A DNA stretch of 64,000 bases from Myxococcus guangdongensis. Lineage in GTDB: Bacteria; Myxococcota; Myxococcia; Myxococcales; Myxococcaceae. Shown here in pieces: positions 1-7,869 of the stretch. A model generated the notes under the pieces. That model did not search any database, was not told the origin of the DNA, and was given only the letters and a program-made list of their open reading frames with translations. The position numbers and the translations under genes were made by a program. The stretch's first letter is position 1. Every line of letters starts with the position of its first letter. The stretch is from positions 62,001-126,000 of the forward strand of contig NZ_JAJVKW010000010.1 in assembly GCF_024198255.1 (NCBI RefSeq), written 5' to 3'.

Positions 1-2
1 TG

Positions 3-707
3 GAGCAGTGGACCAAGTCACAGCGTTCTCAGGTCGAGAAAGCGGGAGCGCGCCCCTCGGATCTCACTCAGGACTCCTTGTTGAAGGCCTTCCAGCATCT
101 CGAGAGCTTCAAGGGCTCCACGGAGAAGGAGTGGTGGGCCTGGCTCCGCCGCATCGTGGCGAATGAGGCGGTCGGGACGTATCGACACAGCAGGCGGAAA
201 CAGCGTGACGTGTTGGAGACGATTCCCTTGGACTCGGAGGATGCGCTGAGCGTCAAGGCGCCAGGTGCCACCCCGAGCCACGTGACGGCTGTCCAGGAGG
301 AGTGGCGGCGCCTGCTCATGGGCCTGCAACAGTTGGCGGAGCATGAGCCGGACCAACAGCGAGCCCTGACGCTGTGTTACCTGGAGAACCAGCCCAGGAA
401 GGATGTCGCCGAACTCATGGGCAGGACTGTCCGCTCCGTGGAGGGACTCGTGGCGCGTGGTGGTCAGGCGCTGTGGCGCTTCATGACCGATGAGCCGGAT
501 TCAAAGGACCCGCACTCCACCGAGGCCGCAGCGATGTTCAACGAGGTGGATGCCGCCATCTCCAGGTATCTGCGGCTTCTGGAAGCTGGAGAGCGGGTGG
601 AGGTCGACGCATTCGTGATGCAGCATCCTGTCTGCGGGCGCGAACTCCGAGGCATCCTCCACTCGATGGAGCGATTGCGTGCACTGGACCCGGCCAGGAC
701 GTCTTGA
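3..707 (+). CDS. ECF-type RNA polymerase sigma factor, 5' end outside the window
   Basis: The reading frame is open from the window edge, so the N terminus is missing. The visible part runs from sigma region 2 (FKGSTEKEWWAWLRRIVANEAV, then an RR-rich stretch) to a region-4 helix-turn-helix (LCYLENQPRKDVAELMGRTVRSVEGLVARG). After region 4 comes an extra tail of about 50 residues (EVDAAISRYLRLLEAGERVEVDAFVMQHP...LRGIL). This tail resembles the segment that precedes the kinase domain in many planctomycete- and myxobacteria-type Ser/Thr kinases. The stop TGA (705-707) overlaps the ATG (707) of the kinase gene that follows, so the two are translationally coupled. Promoter targets cannot be inferred. 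Confidence 0.8.
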   Translation, partial: EQWTKSQRSQVEKAGARPSDLTQDSLLKAFQHLESFKGSTEKEWWAWLRRIVANEAVGTYRHSRRKQRDVLETIPLDSEDALSVKAPGATPSHVTAVQEEWRRLLMGLQQLAEHEPDQQRALTLCYLENQPRKDVAELMGRTVRSVEGLVARGGQALWRFMTDEPDSKDPHSTEAAAMFNEVDAAISRYLRLLEAGERVEVDAFVMQHPVCGRELRGILHSMERLRALDPARTS

Positions 708-1564
708 TGCTGGCGCCTGGTTCACGGGCAGGCGACTACGTCATTGTCCGCCTCGCGGATGTGGGAGGAGCGAGCAATGTCTATCTGGCGCGCCATCTCC
801 AGAGTGGCGCCCATGCCGCGGTGAAGGTTCCGAGCGCGAGCGCGAGCCTCCAGCAGGAACTGGTGGCCCGCTTCCACAACGAGGCCCAGACGCTCCTCGA
901 ACTCCAGCACTTCTATCTGGTCAAGGCGCTCGCATTCGGGGTGCTCACGGATGAAGGGCTTCCGTTCCTGGTCTTGGAGTGGCTTCCCACGAGCCTCCAC
1001 GCGCTGCTTCGACAACAAGGAGGTCGACTCTCGTTGGGCGATGGGCTCCAGGTGCTCCGACAGCTCGCGAACGTCTTCTGTTTCCTTCATGGGCGTGGCG
1101 TCATCCATCGTGACCTGAAGCCGGAGAACGTATTGCTCGCCAACGCGCTGCCAGGGGCGTTGGAGGTGCGGCTCGCAGACCTGGGATTGGCCAGGCTTGT
1201 CCCAGAGGAAGGTGCGCCTCATCCGCCGCTCCCTGTGTCCACGGCTCGGGGCGCCTTGTTCGGGACGGGCGAGTACATGGCTCCAGAACAGTGGGGCACC
1301 CCCAAAGGGGTGGATGCGAAAGTCGACGTCTATTCGTTGGGGGCACTCGCCTTCCATCTGTTGGTAGGGGAACCACCGTTCGGCTCGGGGGCGCTCCCTG
1401 GCTTGAGCTTCAACCACATGGTCCGGCCCCCTCCCTTGGACCGATTGGAGGGCCTGGCCTCTGAATCACTCCGGACACTGGTCGGGGCGATGCTCGCGAA
1501 GGTCGCCAGCAGGCGCCCTTCCATGCGGGACGTCCTCCTGGCTCTGGAGAACCTTGAGGCCTGA
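707..1564 (+). CDS. Ser/Thr protein kinase
   Basis: A single-domain Hanks-type kinase of about 285 aa with no membrane segment. Visible motifs are the invariant Lys in AAVKVPS near residue 41, the catalytic loop HRDLKPEN at 134-141, DLG (in place of DFG) near 158 and the APEQW activation segment. The glycine loop is degenerate (LADVGGASNVYLA). The start is ATG at 707; a TTG lies one codon upstream. It overlaps the sigma gene by one base and lies 68 bases before the CD-NTase, so the three could be cotranscribed. The likely role is phosphorylation of the sigma factor or a partner. Nothing in the sequence ties it to CBASS beyond position. Confidence 0.88.
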   Translation: MLAPGSRAGDYVIVRLADVGGASNVYLARHLQSGAHAAVKVPSASASLQQELVARFHNEAQTLLELQHFYLVKALAFGVLTDEGLPFLVLEWLPTSLHALLRQQGGRLSLGDGLQVLRQLANVFCFLHGRGVIHRDLKPENVLLANALPGALEVRLADLGLARLVPEEGAPHPPLPVSTARGALFGTGEYMAPEQWGTPKGVDAKVDVYSLGALAFHLLVGEPPFGSGALPGLSFNHMVRPPPLDRLEGLASESLRTLVGAMLAKVASRRPSMRDVLLALENLEA

Positions 1565-1632
1565 CCCGCGAGGGATGGTGGCGGGTCCTGGCGTCTCTCC
1601 TCCTGGGTGTCCTGGAATCGGAGAGGTGCGAC

Positions 1633-2490
1633 ATGTGGACGGTGGAGCAGGCGATGCAGCAGCTCGTCGAGGAACTGGAGCTGACTGCCGACGAGGATAA
1701 AAACGTGAAGCGGCAGCACGGCGTGGTGCGCGAGGTGCTGCGCAGGCGGTTGTTCTCGGTAGAGGAGTTTCTTTCGGGCTCCTACAGCCGGGGGACGGCG
1801 CTGCGTCCGCTGCACGACGTGGATGTGTTCGTCGTCGCCCGGCCGCCTCGTGGGTCTCGGACCCCGGATGACCTGCTGCGGGAGGTGCGGCAGGTGTTCA
1901 AGGCGGAGTGGTCTGACCGGGCGCTGCCCGTCCTCCAGCGGCACTCCCTGCGCATCGACTTCTCCTCGGGAATCAGCGTCGACATCGTGCCGGCCTTCGC
2001 GCATGAGCAAGGGGGCTACCTGATTCCCCAGCGGGATACGGGCGCCTGGATTCGGACGGACCCGAAGGCACATCAGGAGGTCTGCGCCCAGGCGGACCGG
2101 CTCGCGCAAGGGCGACTCAATCCGCTCATCAAGCTGGTGAAGCAGTGGAACCGCGCTCGGGACAACAGTCCGCTGCGCTCGTTCCATCTGGAGGCGATGT
2201 GTTACTCGGCGTTCCAATCACCTCCTGAGGGCTCGTATCTGGAGCGTCTCGAGGTCCTGTTCCAGCACCTGTCGGAGCGCGTCATGCAGACCTGCCGTGA
2301 CCCGGCGAAGCTGGGCGTCGCGGTCGATGAGCGGATGGCGCTGGGGCACCGCGAGGCTGCTCGGAATCTGTTCCAGAACGCCATCCGTGAGGTGCTCCTT
2401 GCCTTTCAGGAGCGCACGTCGAACCCGGACCTGGCGCACCAGCGCCTCTCGAAGCTCTTCGGGCCCGTCTATCGCAAGCGGGCGCCCTGA
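1633..2490 (+). CDS. CD-NTase, CBASS cyclic oligonucleotide synthase
   Basis: A nucleotidyltransferase-fold protein of 285 aa. The signature G49-S50-YSRGT is followed by the metal-binding pair D62-V-D64 and a third Asp, D117 (VDIVPAF). This is the arrangement of active CD-NTases and OAS-like enzymes. All catalytic residues are present, so it should make a cyclic di- or oligonucleotide when infection is sensed. The ATG at 1633 has a good upstream GGAGAGG. It is followed by two SAVED-domain genes, which bind such nucleotides, and this defines a CBASS-like operon. No HORMA/TRIP13 or E1/E2/JAB regulators are nearby, so it would be a minimal (type I) layout. The product nucleotide cannot be read from sequence. 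Confidence 0.85.
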   Translation: MWTVEQAMQQLVEELELTADEDKNVKRQHGVVREVLRRRLFSVEEFLSGSYSRGTALRPLHDVDVFVVARPPRGSRTPDDLLREVRQVFKAEWSDRALPVLQRHSLRIDFSSGISVDIVPAFAHEQGGYLIPQRDTGAWIRTDPKAHQEVCAQADRLAQGRLNPLIKLVKQWNRARDNSPLRSFHLEAMCYSAFQSPPEGSYLERLEVLFQHLSERVMQTCRDPAKLGVAVDERMALGHREAARNLFQNAIREVLLAFQERTSNPDLAHQRLSKLFGPVYRKRAP

Positions 2491-2566
2491 ACCCTCGCGA
2501 GAAAAGTGAGCGCCCGCGCGAGGGTTCACCTTCGCGTTGACGTCTTCCTCGGCGGACGACGTCAAC
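2489..2566. repeat. Two nested inverted repeats between CD-NTase and SAVED gene
   Basis: A perfect 11-bp inverted repeat (GAACCCTCGCG at 2489-2499, CGCGAGGGTTC at 2517-2527) begins within the CD-NTase stop codon. A perfect 9-bp inverted repeat follows (GTTGACGTC at 2536-2544, GACGTCAAC at 2558-2566). The second ends 12 bases before the SAVED start codon and contains its Shine-Dalgarno region on the 3' side. The first could attenuate or terminate transcription after the CD-NTase gene. The second could be an operator or a translation-masking hairpin. Only this copy of the shared intergenic element has these palindromes. Confidence 0.6.
2501..2556 (+). promoter_or_regulatory. Shared intergenic element, copy A
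   Basis: The element is GAAAA followed, exactly 33 bases after the G, by a 23-base block beginning GCGTTGACGTCTTCCT and ending GGCGGA. The same layout recurs at 11838-11893 and 13757-13812. This copy lies 23 bases before the SAVED-zincin ATG. It may be a promoter, an operator or a dispersed intergenic repeat; the fixed spacing favours a functional site. Confidence 0.5.
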
Positions 2567-2578
2567 CGAGGTGCGCAC

Positions 2579-4384
2579 ATGTCGAACGTGGAGCTGTCCA
2601 TCACCCCCAGGACCCAGGCGCTCATCCTCCGGTATGAGCACGACCGGCCCGTCATCGAGGACGCGGCGCGACAGACGCTGACGCGCGAAGGCCTGGACGG
2701 CTATCGCGACGTGGCCTGTGCGGTGCTCCATCCGGATGACAAGGAGTTCCGTGTGCGCTCGCTGAGGGGCGAGGAGTGGGCGGGGGCCTTCCTCGAGAAC
2801 GAACAGTTCGCGAGCGCGCTCATCAGCAAGGAGAAGGAGCTGGGGCTGGACCACCTGCCGGTGCACATCTTCGGCTTCGCTCCACTGGAGCTGATGCTCC
2901 ACCTTGCTTCGTGCCTGCCCCGACGTCGCCTCCGGGTGTACCAGCAGTCCGAGAGTAACGAGTGGTCGCTCGGCTTCGACCGGACGCTGGCCGCCGCGCC
3001 TGAGGACTTCCTCGTGGTGGAGGGCCTGCCGAAGGCGAAGCAGGGCGGCTCGGGTGTGGTGGCGCTCGTCGTGGAGGTGACCCACGCCATCGGCGACCAG
3101 GCGCTGGAGGCGTTCCGCAAGAAGCATGGCGCGAACCTCCTGGCCGAGGTCCGCGTGCGCCCTGTGCGCGGGCCTGGGCCGGCGTCCATCCAGAGCCCTT
3201 CGGAGGTGTCGCGCGCGGTCGAGCAGCTTCGAGGAGTGCTCGGGGATTTGCACGAGCGGCTGGGCGGCGCGACGTCGGTGCTGCTGGCCATGGGCTGCTC
3301 CGCGAGCTTCGCCGCCGCGTTGGGCACGGCGGTGAACGTGAACACGCAGCTCCCGCTGTGGCTCCACCACTACGATGGTGGCAGCAGGCAGTACATCCCC
3401 GTTCAGGAGATGAAGGCCGGACGCGCCGCGCCCTTGACCGCGAAGCTCACTCCTGAGCAGCTCTCCGATGCGACGAAGGTGCTCGCTGAGGTGCGCAAGG
3501 TCCACCAGGAACTGGTGGCCTGGATGTCCGAGTCCGCGCAGCAGTGGCTGGTGGATGCGCTGGATGGGAAGAAGTTCCTGCGGAGCGTCGTCGAGGATGT
3601 GCCGTCGATGACGCCCATCCAGCTCTATCGCCATGTCGGCGGAAAATGGGGCTTCGAGGTGGGGATGCTGCTGGGGCTCAAGGCGCTGCGGGAGCGCGTG
3701 GGCACCGAGGACTGGAAGGAGTGCATCCGTCTGTTCATGGTCCACGAGGTCTTCCACGTGAACCAGGGCGGGCTGACCTCGTACACGTTCAGCGGGAGCG
3801 GGCGCACGGGCTTCGTGCTGGAGGCGGCGGACTTCGACGCGGACGCCATCGCGGTCGAGGCCATGCTGGCCTGGCGCAAGTCGAAGCAGGCCCGTACGGT
3901 GGAGGATGACGGCGAGACGCGCACGATGGAGTCCATCGTGTGGAACGCGATGGAGAGCCTGCGCGTCTTCGAGCCGGAGAAGCCCGTGCGCACCCTCTCT
4001 GAGCGCCGCCTTCGCCGCTACCTCATCTGGCTGTTCCAGGTGTGTCGGCTGAACGCGCTGGTGCTGGTCGACGAGGGCGGCCCCGCGCCGAAGCTGGAGC
4101 GCGCGACGGTGGAGATCGCCGGCCTGAAGATGTCTCCAGACCTGTTCGAGACGTACGCGCAACAGCGGCTGGGGCTGCTCGACGTGGACCCAGGGGAGGA
4201 ACTCATCACGGGCATCTACTTCCAGCGCAAGCTGGTCAGAGACAGGGATGGCCACTGGGTGAAGCGCGTGCTCGAGGCACTCAGTCGCTGGGACGAGAAG
4301 TCGCGCGAGGACGCCCAGGAGGACATGAAGCGGCTCTTCGAGGAGTTCTTCAACCGCCACCGCGAGCTGATTCAGTCCCGCTGA
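2579..4384 (+). CDS. SAVED-domain effector with HExxH zincin-like domain
   Basis: A 601-aa protein. Residues about 90-280 match the SAVED nucleotide-sensor fold: HIFGFAPLELMLHLAS near 96, VYQQSESNEWSL near 120, a VVALVVEVTH strand, and TSVLLAMGCSASFAAALGTA with LWLHHYDGGSRQYIPV at 232-275. After a helical linker comes H389-E-V-F-H393, then EAADFDADAIAVEAM (415-429). That order is HExxH followed by an acidic third ligand, as in ImmA/IrrE- and M48-like zinc peptidases. The last 170 residues are charged and helical. Inferred role: binding of the cyclic nucleotide activates proteolysis. The start is ATG 2579 with CGAGG 8 bases upstream. It is followed 16 bases later by Cap4. Which nucleotide binds is unknown, and the peptidase call rests on motif and context. 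Confidence 0.75.
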   Translation: MSNVELSITPRTQALILRYEHDRPVIEDAARQTLTREGLDGYRDVACAVLHPDDKEFRVRSLRGEEWAGAFLENEQFASALISKEKELGLDHLPVHIFGFAPLELMLHLASCLPRRRLRVYQQSESNEWSLGFDRTLAAAPEDFLVVEGLPKAKQGGSGVVALVVEVTHAIGDQALEAFRKKHGANLLAEVRVRPVRGPGPASIQSPSEVSRAVEQLRGVLGDLHERLGGATSVLLAMGCSASFAAALGTAVNVNTQLPLWLHHYDGGSRQYIPVQEMKAGRAAPLTAKLTPEQLSDATKVLAEVRKVHQELVAWMSESAQQWLVDALDGKKFLRSVVEDVPSMTPIQLYRHVGGKWGFEVGMLLGLKALRERVGTEDWKECIRLFMVHEVFHVNQGGLTSYTFSGSGRTGFVLEAADFDADAIAVEAMLAWRKSKQARTVEDDGETRTMESIVWNAMESLRVFEPEKPVRTLSERRLRRYLIWLFQVCRLNALVLVDEGGPAPKLERATVEIAGLKMSPDLFETYAQQRLGLLDVDPGEELITGIYFQRKLVRDRDGHWVKRVLEALSRWDEKSREDAQEDMKRLFEEFFNRHRELIQSR

Positions 4385-4400
4385 GGGAGCGCGGCCCGCC

Positions 4401-5876
4401 ATGGGAGAGCAGAGCGCATCCCGGCTCGAGGGAGACCGGTATCAGTACCTGTACGCCTGGCACGAGTTGCTCCGGCTGCTCGACGCGGAGTGTCCCTTCG
4501 AGCACGGCTACCTGGAGCATCCCGAGGCGGGCTCCGCGGACGACGTGACGCTGCACGCCCGAGAGGGCTCGGGTGTGGCGAGCCGCTTCGTGCAGGTGAA
4601 GTGGCACGTGGACCACAGCACGGTGTACTCGCTGGATTCGCTCACAGAGGCGCAGCGCGGGAAGGGACGCCCGCTGCTGCACAAGCTCTTCAGGAGCTGG
4701 CGTGCGCTGCGTGCTCGAGGGCCCGTGGAGGTGTGGCTCGTGAGCAACTGGGGGGCGGAGGAGCGGCTCGGGCGCTACCTGGTGGGACGGGACCACTCGT
4801 TGGCGCCGGAGTTCTTCTCGGAGTCTCGGCCTGGCGCGTTTGGAGAGGGGGGCTCGCGGTGGGCTTCGCGGTGCGAGACGACGTCGGAGGAACTGGCGCT
4901 GTTCCTGCGAGATCTGCGCTTGCGTTTGGGGTTTGCGGGCATCCGGGACCTGGAGGAGCAGGTTGACTGGCGCATGGACGGGCTCGGGTTGCGGCAGGGC
5001 GTGAGCCCGAGGGCCATCGTGCTCGATGGGATGCGTGAATGGGTGGAGCGCTCAGGGGAAGCGAAGCGGGTGACGCGCGAGTCGCTGGTGGCGTTCCTGC
5101 GGGCTCGGGAGTTGTTCGCGCCGCGGGAGGAGGAGCCCACGGTGAGTCTGTGGGTGCATGGGTGGGCGCGGCGGAGGTGGGAGGGTCCTCCGCCGACAGA
5201 GGAGCTGGATTGGACAGGGTGTTTCGACCGGGACACGCGGCGTCATCCGGAAGAGGCGGTGTGGAGTGGGCGGCTGTGGCCGGAGCTTCGGGCGGCTCGG
5301 AAGAGGCTGATGGAGAGGGTGGAGGGGGCGCTGGTGGATGTCCGGGGGAAGGTGCCGCTGAGCGTGTCGCTGGCGGTAGGCTCGCAGTTTTCGGAGGCTG
5401 CGGGCTTCCGCCTCCGCGCCGAGCAATTCACGCGGGGCGAGACGTTTCTGTGGCGCTCGGACGTGGGGGCCTCGGAGCGGAGGTTGCGCGTCGTGGAGCG
5501 CGAGGGGGCGCCAGAGGGGCAGGCGTTGCTCGTGGTGTTCCAGCTTACAGGGGACGCGGGGGCGGAGCGGGAGCGCTTCGAGGCCGAGCACCCGGGAGCC
5601 CACCGCGCGGTGCTGGTGCTGGAGCCCGAGGAGGGGACGGGGGACGGGGCGGTGCGCTCTGCGGGGGACGCGGTGGCGTTCGCCGTGCAGGCGCGGGAGC
5701 TCATCCGCCGCGCGCGGAGCCGATACTGGGTGCGGACGATGCACCTGTTGCTCTACGTGCCCTCTACGTGCGCGCTGTTTCTGGGACAGCGGCTCAACTC
5801 CGTCGGGCCCGTGGTGGTGCATGAGCTTGCGCTGGATGGACGGTATGTGCCCGTGCTCACGGTGCAGACGGGGTGA
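4401..5876 (+). CDS. cap4: Cap4-like effector: PD-(D/E)xK nuclease fused to SAVED
   Basis: A 491-aa protein. The N-terminal region (about 5-120) resembles the DUF4297/Mrr-like endonuclease of Cap4: RLEGDRYQYLYAWHELLRLL, then DDVTLH near 47, and the catalytic-type Q65-V-K67 in FVQVKWH, followed by VEVWLVSNWG. The C-terminal region (about 320-491) has SAVED features: VPLSVSLAVGSQFSEA, LLVVFQLTGDAG, RTMHLLLYVPSTCALFLGQRL and a final YVPVLTVQ strand. Known Cap4 proteins degrade double-stranded DNA when their SAVED domain binds a cyclic tri- or related oligonucleotide. ATG 4401 follows the zincin gene by 16 bases, so both effectors should be cotranscribed. Having two SAVED effectors behind one CD-NTase is unusual. 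Confidence 0.82.
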   Translation: MGEQSASRLEGDRYQYLYAWHELLRLLDAECPFEHGYLEHPEAGSADDVTLHAREGSGVASRFVQVKWHVDHSTVYSLDSLTEAQRGKGRPLLHKLFRSWRALRARGPVEVWLVSNWGAEERLGRYLVGRDHSLAPEFFSESRPGAFGEGGSRWASRCETTSEELALFLRDLRLRLGFAGIRDLEEQVDWRMDGLGLRQGVSPRAIVLDGMREWVERSGEAKRVTRESLVAFLRARELFAPREEEPTVSLWVHGWARRRWEGPPPTEELDWTGCFDRDTRRHPEEAVWSGRLWPELRAARKRLMERVEGALVDVRGKVPLSVSLAVGSQFSEAAGFRLRAEQFTRGETFLWRSDVGASERRLRVVEREGAPEGQALLVVFQLTGDAGAERERFEAEHPGAHRAVLVLEPEEGTGDGAVRSAGDAVAFAVQARELIRRARSRYWVRTMHLLLYVPSTCALFLGQRLNSVGPVVVHELALDGRYVPVLTVQTG

Positions 5877-5915
5877 GGTGGTGCCGTGCGTGGAGCCTCT
5901 CGAGGTCGTTTCGTT

Positions 5916-5951
5916 CCATCGCTCGCCGTGATGCCGGAAGGCGTTGAGCAC
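5916..5951 (+). repeat. Orphan CRISPR repeat downstream of the CBASS genes
   Basis: Bases 5921-5951 are identical to 31 bases of the main array repeat (GCTCGCCGTGATGCCGGAAG, then GCGTTGAGCAC). The five preceding bases, CCATC, match CCGCC at three positions, so 34 of 36 match overall. It lies 40 bases after the Cap4 stop, in the same orientation as the array 15.5 kb away. No second repeat follows, so this is not an array. It could be a relic of an excised array or a source of a crRNA-like RNA whose guide would begin at 5952. Confidence 0.9.
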
Positions 5952-6051
5952 CTTCACGCGACGTCCTTAGCTTGCTCGGATTGCGCGGGATCTCGTAAGG
6001 GAAGGGTCCAAGCTACGGAAGCTCATCGTGAAGGGCGCCGAGGAGTGAGTC

Positions 6052-6621
6052 GTGGAGCGACGGTTCTTCGATTTGAGCTCGGACGAGTACGTCAAGGGAC
6101 GCTGGTATCTCGGGGACCCGGTTCGTCTCGACGGTGGGGACGTTGAAGACGTCTGGCGGTTCTCGGACGGTGTTCCCGTCGAACTCTCCGAGAGACTGCG
6201 CGTGCTGGTGCGCACGCCCGGAGCCGCGCTCGATATCGAGTTCGCGGGAGCAGGCCTCGTGCCGATTGTCTCCGAGCGAGTCGCGTCCGTCTTTCGCTCG
6301 CTCGCGTCCGACGATGTTCAACTCTTCCCCGTGGAGGTCGAGGGGACGAGCGAGACCTGGTTCCTGCTCAACGTGGCCAGACAGCTCCGCTGCATCGACG
6401 ACGAAGCCTCCGAAGAGGTCCAGCTTCGCACGGCGGAGGACTATGAGGACCGGCTTGGAGAGTATGGCTCCGTCATCGGGTTGCGAATCGACAAGTCGAA
6501 GGTCGGCGCCGAGAAGATGTTTCGATTGTGGGGTTGGCGGGTACCGCTCATCGTCGACGAAGAGGTGAAGGACGCCCTCGAGGCGAACGGCATCCTGGGG
6601 GGACGCTTCGACGAGGTTTGA
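6052..6621 (+). CDS. Imm11/DUF1629-family immunity-like protein
   Basis: A cytosolic protein of 189 aa, start GTG 6052. The pattern fits the Imm11 (DUF1629) family, which is abundant in myxobacteria: an N-terminal RFFDL...YVKGRWYLGDP, a central ETWFLLNVARQLRCID, LRIDKSKVGAEKMFRLWGW and a C-terminal VDEEVKDALEANGILGGRFDE. Family members usually neutralise a cognate polymorphic toxin encoded next to them. Here the neighbours are the Cap4 gene upstream and, convergent across a terminator, the hypothetical gene 6681-7601 with a Cys-His motif. Which toxin, if any, it binds is not shown. Confidence 0.7.
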   Translation: MERRFFDLSSDEYVKGRWYLGDPVRLDGGDVEDVWRFSDGVPVELSERLRVLVRTPGAALDIEFAGAGLVPIVSERVASVFRSLASDDVQLFPVEVEGTSETWFLLNVARQLRCIDDEASEEVQLRTAEDYEDRLGEYGSVIGLRIDKSKVGAEKMFRLWGWRVPLIVDEEVKDALEANGILGGRFDEV

Positions 6622-6635
6622 GGCGACGACGCGCA

Positions 6636-6671
6636 ATCCACGCCGCTGAACCCTCGCTCAGCGGCGTGGAT
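6636..6671. terminator. Bidirectional terminator hairpin
   Basis: A perfect 14-bp stem (ATCCACGCCGCTGA at 6636-6649, TCAGCGGCGTGGAT at 6658-6671) with an 8-base loop lies between the convergent genes ending at 6621 and 6681. There is no long T run, which is common for high-GC terminators. Confidence 0.75.
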
Positions 6672-6680
6672 CTCACGGCC

Positions 6681-7601
6681 TCAGGGCAGCGTCACCGGGA
6701 CCGACTGGAGCGCTCCACCCGGGATGTCCGTGGGGAGCATCAGCTCGGGGCGGCCTCCCGGCGTGCCACCGTTCTTGTACGTGTTGAGCTGCCCCGAAAT
6801 CATCCACTGGCCCGGCTGGCCCAAGGGGCCCTGGGTGTAGTGGATGAAGGGCGTGGAGCCCGTCGGGAGGTTGTGCTTGCCGGTGGGGTGCGAGTAGTCG
6901 CTGGGCGTGTAGCTCCCCGCGGGCTTGAGATGCGGGTGCTGCGACAGGAAGCCGTCCAGCTCCGCCTTGCCGTTCTTCGAATAGTCCGCGTGGTGGAGGA
7001 AGGACAGGTTGTTGTTCTTCGTGTCGTGCAGCGCATGCACGGCGCAGCCGTTGAGCGCGCCCGTCACCACCATGTTCGGCTCGCCGGGACGCGGATGCAG
7101 CGGCACCCCCTGGATGCCCGCGAACTTGCCCTCGCCCGTCGAGAGGTAGTGCATGTAGTGCGCCGGGACGCCCGGGCTTCCCGCGGGCGAGACCGACAGG
7201 TTCGTGTTGTTCTGGTACTTGTGGGCGTTGAGCGACACCAACGAGTCATTGGCGTTGACGAAGGGCTTCTGCGCGGTGGGCAGCGCCACGCCCTGCGGCG
7301 CGCCGCCCGGGAACATGTTGTAGGAGTTCAGGACGTTCTGCCCCGCGTGGCCCGTCGGATTGGCGCCGAACGAGGAGGTGACGTCCTTGCCCGGCTGCTT
7401 CGTGGGCGGGGTGTTCACCTTGCTCGACGAGGGCTTGCTGCCCTGCGCGTCGAACCCGTCCTTCACGGTGCTCGTCTTGCCAGGCGCGGGCTTCGTCTCG
7501 ACGGGCGGCGGGGCGCTCGGCTTGCTCGCGCCGCTCCCAGTGTCCGATGGGCCCTTGGTGCTGAAGGGGTTCTTGAAACCGCCGAGCTTGATGCCTTTCA
7601 C
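6681..7601 (-). CDS. Hypothetical protein, possible Cys-His deamidase-like effector
   Basis: A 306-aa protein. The first third is low-complexity and rich in Pro, Ser, Thr and Lys, like a flexible linker or export region; the last 200 residues look globular. The globular part holds VTGALNGCAVHALHD followed by NNLSFLHHADY. This is a Gly-Cys ending a strand, with a His 17 residues on, loosely like the (L/S)xGC...H core of CNF1-, BLF1- and CheD-type glutamine deamidases. The GTG start at 7601 is preceded by AGGAG at 7-base spacing; an ATG at 7634 is in frame but has no such site. No signal peptide is seen. It is convergent with the Imm11 gene. Function is inferred from motif only. Confidence 0.6.
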   Translation of the reverse strand: MKGIKLGGFKNPFSTKGPSDTGSGASKPSAPPPVETKPAPGKTSTVKDGFDAQGSKPSSSKVNTPPTKQPGKDVTSSFGANPTGHAGQNVLNSYNMFPGGAPQGVALPTAQKPFVNANDSLVSLNAHKYQNNTNLSVSPAGSPGVPAHYMHYLSTGEGKFAGIQGVPLHPRPGEPNMVVTGALNGCAVHALHDTKNNNLSFLHHADYSKNGKAELDGFLSQHPHLKPAGSYTPSDYSHPTGKHNLPTGSTPFIHYTQGPLGQPGQWMISGQLNTYKNGGTPGGRPELMLPTDIPGGALQSVPVTLP

Positions 7602-7869
7602 GAGGAGACTCCTGTCGTCGAGGGTGACTTGCATGGCGCCAAGGCAACTTCCACGCCAGCTGGGGCCCTCCTGGGGTTTCAGGAAGCACGGGTACTTGTG
7701 AAGAGCGGGACCTCGCCCCGGCGCACGCCGGCCGATGTCTCCTGTCCAGTCCCTGATGTCTCCAGTCACCACCCCGCGGTCTGGACGCAGGGGGCAGACC
7801 GATGACCAAGGTCCCTGCTCCCGTTTCATGGTCCTGGTGCCCCGAGGACTCGGGCTTACATTCCAGCCG

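Noticed and set aside
2282..4402. A 706-codon minus-strand frame over the SAVED-zincin gene
   Set aside because: Composition of an antisense shadow; the plus strand encodes the recognisable SAVED fold.
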